NCBI GenBank assembly: GCA_016794525.1
Contig: JAEUJY010000155.1
Location: 1-64,000, forward strand
Direction of reading: 5' to 3'
Length of the DNA stretch: 64,000 nt
Source of the DNA: Myxococcales bacterium
GTDB taxonomy: Bacteria; Myxococcota_A; Polyangia; Haliangiales; Haliangiaceae
Below the pieces are notes generated by a model, which was not told where the DNA came from, searched no databases, and worked only from the letters and a program-made list of their open reading frames with translations. The translations under genes were made by a program, and so were the position numbers. The first letter of the stretch is position 1; each line of letters opens with the position of its first letter. Shown in pieces: positions 37,976 through 46,224 of this stretch.

Positions 37976-37991
37976 GCAACGACCGTGCCGA
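37976..37991 (-). promoter_or_regulatory. ccoNO: sigma-54 (-24/-12) promoter candidate for the cbb3 operon
   Basis: Minus strand reads TCGGCACG-GTCG-TTGC-GA, with GG at 37989-37988 and GC at 37977-37976, spacing exactly 10 nt. Ten of ten core positions (GGCACG and TTGC) match. Predicted start near 37964 leaves only about 6 nt before the ATG. Upstream, TGC-N9-GCA (about 38017-38031) is a possible activator-binding dyad. Confidence 0.5.
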
Positions 37992-38048
37992 CCCAAGAAC
38001 CAACCAGCGTCAAGTTATGCGCAAGATCTGCACGTCGCACTAGCAGGC

Positions 38049-38408
38049 CTAGCTGCTGCTGCAGGACGTGCGCACCAGCTCCGCGAGGAGTGCGTCTTCC
38101 CGCCGCAGGTGATCTCGCAGGTCGCGGAGCACCGCGGCGAGAGCGCGCACCGACGGATCGTCGAGCCCCAGCGCCAGGGCGGCGTGGTGGCTGGGGTGGC
38201 GCGGGTCGTCGCCGACCAGCGCCAGGTGGGCCTCCTCGAACGCGTGGTGTTCGGCGAGCGCCGCCGCGATCACCCGCACCGCCGTGACCAGCGCCTCGGC
38301 GTCCACGGTGCCCTCGTCGGTGGCGATCAGCAGATCATCACAGCGGTCGAGCAGCGCGCGCAGGTGCGCGTGCTGACGCTGCAGCTCCAGCACGACCTCG
38401 AGCGACAT
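38049..38408 (-). CDS. hemerythrin HHE-domain protein
   Basis: 119 residues from the ATG at 38408. A four-helix HHE layout is visible: His13 (QRQHAHL), HHAFEE with His55 and Glu59 (HxxxE), HPSHH at 71-75, and a last helix DHLRRED giving His100 and Asp105. These would bind a diiron site that carries or senses oxygen or NO. It lies 30 bp after the large Ser/Thr kinase gene and 90 bp before ccoNO in the same direction. It could join either transcript. A role in oxygen supply or protection of the oxidase is inference. Confidence 0.82.
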   Translation of the reverse strand: MSLEVVLELQRQHAHLRALLDRCDDLLIATDEGTVDAEALVTAVRVIAAALAEHHAFEEAHLALVGDDPRHPSHHAALALGLDDPSVRALAAVLRDLRDHLRREDALLAELVRTSCSSS

Positions 38409-38439
38409 GGTCGGGGGGGGTGCAGGACCCGTTCCGCAG

Positions 38440-41352
38440 CTACTGCTTGACCGGCAGGTCGCGGCTGAGGGTGGTGGTCTTCCCGGCCTCGATCTTGATC
38501 GTGAACGCCCAGCTCTCGCTGCCGACCTTGAACAGCACCTTGTGCAGGCCCGGCGCGAGCGGGATCTTCTGGCGCGGGGTGATCGGCGTCGTCCCGCGGG
38601 GCGTGCCGTCGACCGTCACCGCGGCGAACGGGGTGGTGTAGGCGATCAGGTAGCCCTCGCCGGTCGCCGGCGGGCCGCCGGTGCCGCTGCCGCCGCCGGG
38701 CTTGGTGGAGCCCGAGCCCGAGCCCGAGCCCGAGCCCTTGCTCGAGCCGGAGCCCTTGGCGGAGCCCGACCCGCCGCCGAGGTCGATCGCCGAGCCCAGC
38801 CCCGGCTTCCCCGAGCCCGACCCCTTGGCCGACCCGGATCCGGACCCGGACCCGGAGCCCTTGGCCGAGCCCGCGCCCGAGCCCTTGCTCGATCCGGAGC
38901 CGGAGCCCGAGCCCTTGGCGCTGCCGCTGCCGCTGCCGCTGGGATCGCGATCGCGATCGCGGTCGCGGTCGCGATCGCCGTCCCGGCTCGAGCCGCTGCC
39001 GACCGCGACCAGCACCGCGGCGTCGACCGGCGGCGCGGCGTCGACGGCCGCGTCGACCGCGGGGGCGACCGCCTCGGCCACGCCGGCGTCCTCGGCCGGT
39101 GGCGCGCCGGCGTCGATCGGCGGTGCGGCCGCCACCACCGGCTTGAGCTCGCACGGGACGACGGTCGGCGCGCCGGCCGCCGCGTCGACGGTGAGCTCGC
39201 ACGGTGCCGCGCCGGCGCGGGCGATCCGGACCTTGTGCGATCCGGGCGCGAGATCGGCCAGCGTCAGCTTGCCGCCCTCGGTCACGCCGCGCTTGACCTC
39301 GTCGATGAACACCTCGGCGGGGCCCGCGCCGCCGCCGCCCTCGGCGATCGCGATCTCGAGGCTGGCGACCGCGGCCGGGGCGGCCTTCGCCGGCGCCTTG
39401 TCCTCGGCGAGCACGACGAACTTCACCACCGCGAACGCGCCCAGCACCACCGCCGCGATCGCGACGCCGATCATCACGTCCTTGGCGAGCGACGGCTTCT
39501 TCTTGCGCGGCGCGGTGACGTCGACCGGGGCCTGCGCCATCGCGCCGTCGTACCCGGGGTTCGACGCCATCGGCGTCGCGGCGTAGCTCGGCGGCATGCC
39601 GCCCGGCCCGCCGGGATATCCGCCGCCGTAGGGCTGCGCGTAGCCGCCCTGGGGATTGTAGGCGGGGCCGCCGGCCGCGCCGTAGCCGCCGTAGCCAGGG
39701 TTGGGCTGACCGGGGGCGGCCTGGCCATACGGGCTCGGATACGGCGGCTGGCTGCCCGCCGGGAAGCCAGCCGCGCCGTAGGGCGGCGGCGCCGCCTCCG
39801 CGGCTGGCGGCGCCAGCGGCATCTGCGGCGGCGCGTGGGGGGCCTGGGGCGCGTGCCCGTGAGGCTGGCCCATGGCGTGATGCGGTGCGATCGCCGGCGC
39901 CTGCATGCCGAGGATCGTGCGCGCGTTGGGGTTGTTCGGCGCCGCCGCCATCGGCGCCGCCGCGGGTGCGGACGGCACCGGGATCGCCGGCATGCCGAGC
40001 GGCGAGATCGTCGGGTCCTCGGCGTGCGCGACCGGCGGCGGTGTCGCTGGCCGCGGCGCCGGGCCGTTCACGGTCGGTGGCCGCCGCGCGTTGGGGGCGA
40101 GCACCACCGCCGGCGTCGCCGGCGGCGCCGGCGGCTCGGCGGCGACCTCGCTGATCTCGCCGAAGATCTCGGTGGGGGCCTCCTCGCCGAACTCCTCGTC
40201 CTTCACCGGCGCCGCGGTCGCGGCGGCGGCGGCGGCGGTCGCGGCGGCGGCCTCCTGGATGATGTCGTCGAAGCTCGGCCCGCCGAGCACGGTCGGGTCC
40301 TCGGCCTTGCCGGCCTCGCCGAGGTGCTCGACGACGTCGAGCTTGGCCTCGGCCTGCGGCACGCCGGCGATCAGGCCCTCGCGGCCGAGCTTCTTGAACG
40401 ACTCGTGCTGCTGGCGCTCGCGATCGATCTCGGGCGCGAAGCCCTCCTTCAACCACGACGACAGCGTCTTGGCCGTGAACACCGCCTCCTGGGACATCAG
40501 GAAGCGCTGCAGGTCGGCGACCATCTCGCTGGCCCACTGGTAGCGATCGGCCGAGTCCTTGGCCAGCGCCTTCATGATGATCGCCTCGACCGCCTCGGGG
40601 ATGGCCGGGTTCACCTGGCGCGGGCGCGGGATGTCGACGTTGCGCACCTTCTCGAGCGTCGAGAAGTCGGTCTCGCCGACGAACAGCCGATCGCCCGACA
40701 GGCACTCGTAGAGGATCGTGCCGGCCGAGAAGATGTCGCTGCGGCGATCGAGCGGCAGCCCGCGGACCTGCTCGGGCGACATGTACCCGAACTTGCCCTT
40801 GAGCACGCCGGCCTGGGTCTTCGAGCTGCGCGACGCGGCCTTGGCGATGCCGAAGTCGATGATCTTGACCTCGCCCTCGTACGAGATGAGGACGTTCTGC
40901 GGCGAGCAGTCGCGGTGGACGATCTCGAGCGGGCGCCCGAGCGCGTCGCGCTTCTTGTGCGCGTAGTCGAGGCCCTCGAGCACCTTGGCGGCGATGAAAC
41001 ACGCCATCGCCACCGGCAGCTGCTGCTTGAGCTTGCGCGCGCGGTTCTGGATCTGGAGCAGATCCTTGCCCCAGATGTACTCCATCGCGATGAAGTGGGC
41101 GCCCTCGGTGCGGCCCAGCTCGAAGATCTGGCAGATGTTCGCGTGCGCGAGCTGCCCGACGATCTTCGCCTCGTCGATGAACATCTTGATGAAGTCGCGG
41201 TCCTCGCCCATCGACGGCAAGATCCGCTTGATCGCGATGACCTTCTCGAACCCCTCGACGCCGTAGCTCTTGGCCTTGAACACCTCGGCCATGCCACCCA
41301 CGCTGATCCGGTCGAGAAGGAGGTACTTGCCGAAAGGAATCGCTTGGCGCAC
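38440..41352 (-). CDS. large membrane Ser/Thr protein kinase with PEGA-like C-terminus
   Basis: 970 residues from the GTG at 41352 (a start at 41394 is possible but precedes the promoter-like TACTAT poorly). Kinase domain 8-275: [13 protein letters not shown] (Lys42), [18 protein letters not shown]. Long Ala/Pro/Gly-rich linker with repeats ([19 protein letters not shown]), one membrane helix near 625-648, a PEGA-like beta domain ([15 protein letters not shown]), a striking Asp-Arg and Gly-Ser repeat tract, and a second PEGA-like domain at the end ([14 protein letters not shown]). The C-terminal part should be outside the membrane. The kinase is predicted active. It lies just upstream of the hemerythrin gene in the same direction. 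Confidence 0.88.
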   Translation of the reverse strand: MRQAIPFGKYLLLDRISVGGMAEVFKAKSYGVEGFEKVIAIKRILPSMGEDRDFIKMFIDEAKIVGQLAHANICQIFELGRTEGAHFIAMEYIWGKDLLQIQNRARKLKQQLPVAMACFIAAKVLEGLDYAHKKRDALGRPLEIVHRDCSPQNVLISYEGEVKIIDFGIAKAASRSSKTQAGVLKGKFGYMSPEQVRGLPLDRRSDIFSAGTILYECLSGDRLFVGETDFSTLEKVRNVDIPRPRQVNPAIPEAVEAIIMKALAKDSADRYQWASEMVADLQRFLMSQEAVFTAKTLSSWLKEGFAPEIDRERQQHESFKKLGREGLIAGVPQAEAKLDVVEHLGEAGKAEDPTVLGGPSFDDIIQEAAAATAAAAAATAAPVKDEEFGEEAPTEIFGEISEVAAEPPAPPATPAVVLAPNARRPPTVNGPAPRPATPPPVAHAEDPTISPLGMPAIPVPSAPAAAPMAAAPNNPNARTILGMQAPAIAPHHAMGQPHGHAPQAPHAPPQMPLAPPAAEAAPPPYGAAGFPAGSQPPYPSPYGQAAPGQPNPGYGGYGAAGGPAYNPQGGYAQPYGGGYPGGPGGMPPSYAATPMASNPGYDGAMAQAPVDVTAPRKKKPSLAKDVMIGVAIAAVVLGAFAVVKFVVLAEDKAPAKAAPAAVASLEIAIAEGGGGAGPAEVFIDEVKRGVTEGGKLTLADLAPGSHKVRIARAGAAPCELTVDAAAGAPTVVPCELKPVVAAAPPIDAGAPPAEDAGVAEAVAPAVDAAVDAAPPVDAAVLVAVGSGSSRDGDRDRDRDRDRDPSGSGSGSAKGSGSGSGSSKGSGAGSAKGSGSGSGSGSAKGSGSGKPGLGSAIDLGGGSGSAKGSGSSKGSGSGSGSGSTKPGGGSGTGGPPATGEGYLIAYTTPFAAVTVDGTPRGTTPITPRQKIPLAPGLHKVLFKVGSESWAFTIKIEAGKTTTLSRDLPVKQ
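38703..38993 (-). repeat. coding hexamer repeats (Gly-Ser and Asp-Arg tracts) in the kinase gene
   Basis: Within the kinase gene, GAGCCC-type hexamers encode alternating Gly-Ser with interspersed Ala-Lys-Gly ([12 protein letters not shown]), preceded by GCGATC-type units encoding [11 protein letters not shown]. This is a flexible extracytoplasmic linker. Repeat number may vary between strains by slippage, always in frame because units are 6 nt. Confidence 0.8.
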
Positions 41353-41360
41353 CGCGAACG

Positions 41361-41389
41361 ATAGTAACGGGCGACCCTCGAGGGCACAA
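41361..41389 (-). promoter_or_regulatory. sigma-70-like promoter of the large kinase gene
   Basis: Minus strand -35 TTGTGC (41389-41384), 17-nt spacer and -10 TACTAT (41366-41361), which ends 8 nt before GTG 41352. A leaderless mRNA is implied. Confidence 0.45.
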
Positions 41390-41399
41390 CGCAAAACGG

Positions 41400-41411
41400 G
41401 GGTAGTTACCC
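41400..41411. promoter_or_regulatory. GGGTA-GT-TACCC dyad upstream of the kinase promoter
   Basis: Inverted repeat with 5-bp arms located 10 bp upstream of the -35-like box. It could bind a regulator. The remaining stretch to 41545 contains no recognisable gene or element. Confidence 0.3.
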
Positions 41412-41545
41412 GCAGGTTCTCGACGACACCATGTCAGATCATGTACGAGTGAGGTCGCGTGACCGTGGGCTGGAGCCCCCGATCGCATGACGCGGATCCG
41501 CGAGGCGCGCGGCGCGATCGCGGCCTGGCCTCGACGGTGCGGAGG

Positions 41546-42289
41546 TCAGAACGTGCCGGCGACGCCGAGGCCCGCGCCGTGGGAGAACGCCAGTGGCGCG
41601 ATCGTGGCTGACGGCGTGCGCGATTGGTGGAAGTGTCGGAATCCATCCCACACGCCGTAGACGTACAGGCCGAACGTGGCGATCCCGGTCGCGAGGTTGA
41701 CCTCGCGCAGCACCCGCGCCGTCGACGCGTGGGTGCAGGTCGCGTCGTCGCTGCACCACCGGTAGAGCAGGCCGTAGGTGGTGAGGTTGGTGGCGAGCAG
41801 CGTGCCGCCGAGGATCGCCAGCGTCCACGCCTTGGTGCGGTGCTGGTTCTGGAACTGCCCGGCCGGCGGCAGCAGGTTGAGCACGCGCGCGCGACGCGGC
41901 CGCGGGCGCAGCGCGCGCAGCTCGGTGGCGTGCTTGGCGCGGACGTTCTCGAGGAACGCGATCGTCTCGGGCGGGTAGACGTTGGGGTCGAGCGCGCCGT
42001 CGAGGTCGAGCTGCAGGTACGCGAAGAACCGCGCCTCGGCGGCGCTCGCGTCGCCGCGCTCGAGCGCGGCCAGCCCGAGCAGGCGGAACGCCTCGGCGCG
42101 ATCGCCGCGGGCGGCGTCGGCGGCGTCGGCCACCGGCGCGGCCAGCCGCTCGACGGTGGCCCAGTCGTGGCGCTCGGCCGCGGCGCCGGCGCCCGCGAGA
42201 TCGCCGCCCGCGCCGGGCTGCGCGGCGGCGACGCCGATCGACAGCGCCAGCCCGATCGCCAGCGCGCTCCGCCGCGCGCCGGCGATCAC
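41546..42289 (-). CDS. exported TPR-like protein with C-terminal membrane segments
   Basis: 247 residues from the GTG at 42289 (GTGA overlap with the upstream gene). Signal peptide ends GVAAAQ. Residues 25-110 look like TPR-type helices (AERHDWATVERLAAP, LLGLAALERGDASAAEARFFAYLQLD). After an Arg-rich segment there are two hydrophobic helices (AWTLAILGGTLLATNLTTYGLL; LATGIATFGLYVYGVW), and the rest is short. Last gene of the operon that begins with a Ser/Thr kinase at 48147. No catalytic motif. Probably an envelope-assembly component; function unknown. Confidence 0.72.
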   Translation of the reverse strand: MIAGARRSALAIGLALSIGVAAAQPGAGGDLAGAGAAAERHDWATVERLAAPVADAADAARGDRAEAFRLLGLAALERGDASAAEARFFAYLQLDLDGALDPNVYPPETIAFLENVRAKHATELRALRPRPRRARVLNLLPPAGQFQNQHRTKAWTLAILGGTLLATNLTTYGLLYRWCSDDATCTHASTARVLREVNLATGIATFGLYVYGVWDGFRHFHQSRTPSATIAPLAFSHGAGLGVAGTF

Positions 42290-43212
42290 GGCGTCGCCTC
42301 GAGCCGTTCGCGGACCCGCGGCAGCACGACGTCGGCGGCCTGCGCCGCCACCAGCCGCACGACGGTGTCGACGCGATCGCCGCGGCTGCCGACGACGGTG
42401 TCGGTGCGGACCAGGCGATCGAAGACGACCTCGCCGCCGCGGCTGACGATCACGCGGGCGCGCCCGCGGCCGACCGGCACGTCGCCCTCGAAGCCCGCGA
42501 CCAGGCGGGTCAGCTCGGCGGTGATGACCAGCGGCGCCGCCGGGTCGTCGACGACGACGTAGCCGAGGCGGTCGGCGAGACGGGCCAGCGCCGGGCGGGT
42601 CAGCGCGGCGACGTCGAGCGGCGCGCCGGCGCCGTCGTGGAGCGCCTTGCCGCGCACGACCAGCTGGGCGTGGGGCCGCGGATCGGGCGGCGGTGGCGGC
42701 GGCGCGACGGGATCGCGCGGCGCGATCGGATCGTGGGGCGCGCCCGGATCGTGCGGGGGCGGATCGTGAGGGAGCGGGTCGGGTGGCGGCGGCGCGACCG
42801 GGCGCGCGGCGGCGAGCGCCGCGGTGAGATCGGCGGCGAGGTCGCGGGTCGCGGCGTCGATCGACGCCAGCGTCGACGCGCGCGCGGCGAGGCGCGTGAC
42901 GTCGACCGCGCGCTCGGGATCGCGGATCCGAAGCTCGATCGTCACCGCCTTGCCGGCGGCGACCAGCCGGCCGTCGACCACCAGCCACGCGCGGGACGGC
43001 ACCACCGCGACGTCGGACACCAGCACCACCTCGAAGCCGGCGCGCTCGAGGGCGGTGGCCAGCTCGCTCGCCACCGGCGCCCCGTACAGCGCCAGCCGAC
43101 GATCGGCCTGCAGCGGGATCACCGCGATCGTCGTCGGCCGATCGGCGGCCGCCGACCGCGCGAGCGCCAGCGCGATCAGCACCAGCAGCGTGAGCGTGGC
43201 CAGGATGCGCAC
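42286..43212 (-). CDS. exported protein with CsgG/TolB-like N-domain
   Basis: 308 residues from the GTG at 43212, with a signal peptide ending SAAAD. The mature N-domain begins TTIAVIPLQADRRLALYGAP and has the alternating alpha/beta pattern of CsgG/TolB/FlgT-type N-domains. A central Pro/His/Asp-rich linker (DPLPHDPPPHDP) joins a second alpha/beta domain with RLGYVVVDDPAAPLVITAEL. The family call is weak. It overlaps the next gene by GTGA and follows the 578-residue lipoprotein by 23 bp, so it is in the same operon. Confidence 0.65.
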   Translation of the reverse strand: MRILATLTLLVLIALALARSAAADRPTTIAVIPLQADRRLALYGAPVASELATALERAGFEVVLVSDVAVVPSRAWLVVDGRLVAAGKAVTIELRIRDPERAVDVTRLAARASTLASIDAATRDLAADLTAALAAARPVAPPPPDPLPHDPPPHDPGAPHDPIAPRDPVAPPPPPPDPRPHAQLVVRGKALHDGAGAPLDVAALTRPALARLADRLGYVVVDDPAAPLVITAELTRLVAGFEGDVPVGRGRARVIVSRGGEVVFDRLVRTDTVVGSRGDRVDTVVRLVAAQAADVVLPRVRERLEATP

Positions 43213-43221
43213 CGGCCAGCG

Positions 43222-43227
43222 ATGGTA
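43222..43227 (-). promoter_or_regulatory. -10-like TACCAT before 42286-43212
   Basis: TACCAT on the minus strand ends 9 nt before the GTG at 43212. It could be an internal promoter of the operon. Confidence 0.3.
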
Positions 43228-43235
43228 GCAACGGA

Positions 43236-44972
43236 TCACGGTGGCGCGCCGGGATCGGGGATCACGACCGCGAAGTCGCCGGCGACGTCGGTGACGCCGG
43301 TGCCCAGCGGGCGGCTGCGCTCGAGGCCGGTGCAGGCGTCGCAGCGGGCGCTGACCCCGACGTCGGGCAGGCCGACGCTCTGGCCGACCAGGCGCAGCGT
43401 GCCGCGCACCCGGATCGCCGGCGGCAGCGCGATCGCGCCGAGGTCGCCGGCGGCGCCGGCGGCGGTGATCAGGCGCGGCGCCACCACCGCGCGCGGATCG
43501 CGCAGCTCGATCTGGTAGGTGGCGCCGCCGGCCACCGGCAGCACGAAGCGGCCGTCGCCGCCGCTGGTCGCCGACGCCAGCGGCGCGCCGAGGTGGCCGA
43601 GGTCGCCGTCGACGGTGGCGGTCAGCGCGACCCCGGCCAGCGGCGCGCCGCCGCGATCGGTGACGACGCCGGTCAGCGCGGCGGGCCCGGGCGCGTCGAT
43701 CCCGGCCAGCGGCGCGGCGAGATCGATCAGCGCCACCGAGGCCGCGCCGGTCGGGCCGACCGCGAACGCCCGGCCGCTGCCGACGGTCGCGCGGTACGGC
43801 GCGAGGCGGCCGGCGGCGTCGGTCGCGACCTGATCGCGGTGGTGGCCGCGGGCCGGCACGGTGCTCGCGCCGTCGCCGACGGTCGCGACGTCGCCCAGCT
43901 CGAGCGCGATCAGCACGTGGCCGTCGGCCACCGGCGCGCCGGCGATCCGGACCGGCAGCGCGCCCAGCTCGAGCGTCGGGTGCCCGGGCTGGTAGCGCAC
44001 GGTCAGCGGCTGGCTGGTCGTCAGGCCGGTGAGCGCGGCGGTGAGGCGGGGCAGGCCGCTCGCCGCCGGGGGCACGACGATCAGCTCGCCGCCGGCGCTC
44101 GGGCGCCACGCCAGCGTGAACGTGCCGGCGGCGGCGGTGACCGCCACCGACGACGGCGGCTGGGCGGCGGCGGTGATCGAGACCCGGGCCCCGGCCACCG
44201 GCGCGCCGCTGGCGTCGAGCACCCGGCCGCCGACGGTCGCGCCGGCGTCGATCGTGAACGCGCCGTCGACCGGCGCCCAGCTGTCGATCTGCGCCGGCGC
44301 GACGCCGTCGACCAGCGGCACGATCAGCGCGTCGTAGCGCCCGCTGGCCAGCGGGACCCGCTCGCCGCCGCCGACCGACGTGACCACCTCGACGGTGGCG
44401 TCGGGGGTGGCCCGCGAGGTCAGCCGCACGTAGGCCGGCACCGCGGCGCCGGCGAGATCGCGCACGGCGATCGGCGCGTCGATGCCGGGATCGATCGCCA
44501 GCACGCCGGTCGCGAAGTCGGCGCCGCCCGGCACGTTGACGACGCGCTCCTGGACCGGCACCGACGCCTCGCGCGGCGGGCTGAAGCGCAGCCGCAGCGC
44601 GTCGCCGGTGGTGCTGGGATCGCGCACGTTCTTGTCGCCGGTCCAGGTCGGACAGCCGAGCGGATCGCCGTCGACGTCGAGCTGGACCGCGTAGACGCCG
44701 GGCTGATCGGCGGCGAACTCGACGTCGCGGCCGTCGGTCGTGCGCGGCGTGGTCGGCACCTCGACCCCGCCGCGGCGCACGCTCCAGCTGTACGTGAGCA
44801 CGCCGCTGGTGTTGGTGACGGTGCTGCGCGCGACGATCGTCCGCGGCGCCACCGCGTCGAGCGGGTCGAACTGCACCGCGATCTCGCAGCGCGGCCCGGC
44901 GCCCTCGGCGCCGCACCCGAGCGACGCCGCGACCAGCGCGACGCCGAGCAGCGTCCACGGCGCGCGGCTCAT
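43236..44972 (-). CDS. lipoprotein with carboxypeptidase-regulatory-like repeats
   Basis: 578 residues from the ATG at 44972. Signal ends VAASLGC, a lipobox. An N-terminal Ig/PKD-like domain (TYSWSVRRGGVEV) is followed by several beta-sandwich units of the carboxypeptidase regulatory-like kind (GGRVLDASGAPVAGARVSIT; GVVTDRGGAPLAGVALT; RGTLRLVGQSVGLPDVGVS). These bind or build extracellular surfaces. There is no enzyme motif. It overlaps the upstream PKD-type lipoprotein gene by ATGA and belongs to the kinase-headed operon. Confidence 0.8.
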   Translation of the reverse strand: MSRAPWTLLGVALVAASLGCGAEGAGPRCEIAVQFDPLDAVAPRTIVARSTVTNTSGVLTYSWSVRRGGVEVPTTPRTTDGRDVEFAADQPGVYAVQLDVDGDPLGCPTWTGDKNVRDPSTTGDALRLRFSPPREASVPVQERVVNVPGGADFATGVLAIDPGIDAPIAVRDLAGAAVPAYVRLTSRATPDATVEVVTSVGGGERVPLASGRYDALIVPLVDGVAPAQIDSWAPVDGAFTIDAGATVGGRVLDASGAPVAGARVSITAAAQPPSSVAVTAAAGTFTLAWRPSAGGELIVVPPAASGLPRLTAALTGLTTSQPLTVRYQPGHPTLELGALPVRIAGAPVADGHVLIALELGDVATVGDGASTVPARGHHRDQVATDAAGRLAPYRATVGSGRAFAVGPTGAASVALIDLAAPLAGIDAPGPAALTGVVTDRGGAPLAGVALTATVDGDLGHLGAPLASATSGGDGRFVLPVAGGATYQIELRDPRAVVAPRLITAAGAAGDLGAIALPPAIRVRGTLRLVGQSVGLPDVGVSARCDACTGLERSRPLGTGVTDVAGDFAVVIPDPGAPP

Positions 44973-46159
44973 CGGGCCTCCACCAGCCAGGTGCGGCGCT
45001 GGACGCAGCTGGCCGGCGCCTCGATCGCGCACGACGGCTGGTCGACGGTGCAGCTGGGCGCCTGCGCCGGCCAGCGGCCGGTGCGATCGGCGACCTCGAC
45101 CCGCAGCTCGACGCGCTCGCCGGGCGCCAGCGTCGCCGGGTCGAGATCGACCGCCGCGCCGGCGCTGATGGCGGTGAACGCGGTTGCGCCGGCGGGCCGC
45201 TGCGACCACCGCAGCGCGGCGGCGCCCAGGTACGGATCGCCGGGCGGCGGCGCCGGGTACAGATCGAGATCGTCGGCGACGACCACCACCGCGAACCGGC
45301 GCGGCGCGGTCGCGATCACCACCGCGCCGTCGGCGACGCTGGGCTCGACGGCGGTGAGGCACGGCGCGTGATCGGGGCGCACCTGCAGCGCCAGCTCGCC
45401 GCGCGCGGTCTCGAGGCCGTCGGCGCCGTCGACCCGCACCAGCCAGTCGCCGGCGACGTCGGGGACGAGCTGGTACTCCTGCCCGCCGCCGGCCGGGTCC
45501 GGCAGCCGGGTCCAGCCGACGGCGGCCGGCACCGAGGTCGCCGCCGGGAACAGCGTCCAGGTCAGCGCGACCGGATCGCCGTCGGGATCGTCGCCGCGCG
45601 CCGCGATCGTGATCGGCACGCCGACCGGGAACTGGCCCATCAGCTCGCGGCCGTGGCGCTGGATGGCCACCACCGGCGCGTGGTTGCCGACCGCGAGCTC
45701 GAGCGCCTGGCGCGGCTTGGCCACCGCGCCGTGGCTGTCGGTGACGTCGAGGGTGATCAGCAGCGCGACGGTGGGCGCGCCGTCGATGGCCAGCGGCACG
45801 GTGAACCCGAACTGCGGATCGGTGCCGGTCTCGACCGCGCTGCAGCGCCGCGCCGGGTCGCTGGCCGGGCGATCGCAGGCCTGGCCGCGCCAGTCGAGCG
45901 CCAGGCGGTCGCGATCGGGGTCGTCGACCACCGCCTGGAACGTCAGCGCGTCGCCGCGATAGATCAGCCCGTCGCCGATCCGGCGGATCTCGGCGCTGGG
46001 CCGCTCGTTGATCGGATCGAGGTACAGGCAGCCGCCCAGCGCGCTCGCGACCGTCGCGAGCGCGGCGGCGCGCACGACGGCGGTGTCACGCGCGCGCGTG
46101 CCGGCAGCCATGTCCGCGACGGCCATGGTCGCGGGCTTTGCAACCGGCTTGCCACGCAC
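44969..46159 (-). CDS. lipoprotein with PKD/Ig-like domains
   Basis: 396 residues from the GTG at 46159 (ATG 46126 or 46111 are shorter choices with the same signal). The export signal ends VASALGGC. Several beta-sandwich units follow with PKD-like spacing (VDDPDRDRLALDWRGQ; RGDDPDGDPVALTWTL; LRWSQRPAGATAF), and Cys pairs near the end. It is an extracytoplasmic structural lipoprotein rather than an enzyme. A -10-like TATCCT 6 nt before 46159 supports the longer start. It overlaps the next lipoprotein gene by ATGA and lies 65 bp after the kinase. Confidence 0.75.
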   Translation of the reverse strand: MRGKPVAKPATMAVADMAAGTRARDTAVVRAAALATVASALGGCLYLDPINERPSAEIRRIGDGLIYRGDALTFQAVVDDPDRDRLALDWRGQACDRPASDPARRCSAVETGTDPQFGFTVPLAIDGAPTVALLITLDVTDSHGAVAKPRQALELAVGNHAPVVAIQRHGRELMGQFPVGVPITIAARGDDPDGDPVALTWTLFPAATSVPAAVGWTRLPDPAGGGQEYQLVPDVAGDWLVRVDGADGLETARGELALQVRPDHAPCLTAVEPSVADGAVVIATAPRRFAVVVVADDLDLYPAPPPGDPYLGAAALRWSQRPAGATAFTAISAGAAVDLDPATLAPGERVELRVEVADRTGRWPAQAPSCTVDQPSCAIEAPASCVQRRTWLVEAR

Positions 46160-46224
46160 AACTCGAGGATATCCCACGAGCGCGGCCCCGCGCGCGGCGT
46201 GGATCCGGACGTCGGTGTCGCGGA

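Noticed and set aside
38407-41364. 985-codon plus-strand ORF opposite the large kinase
   Set aside because: Shadow frame; low-complexity Arg/Ala translation while the minus strand has intact kinase motifs.
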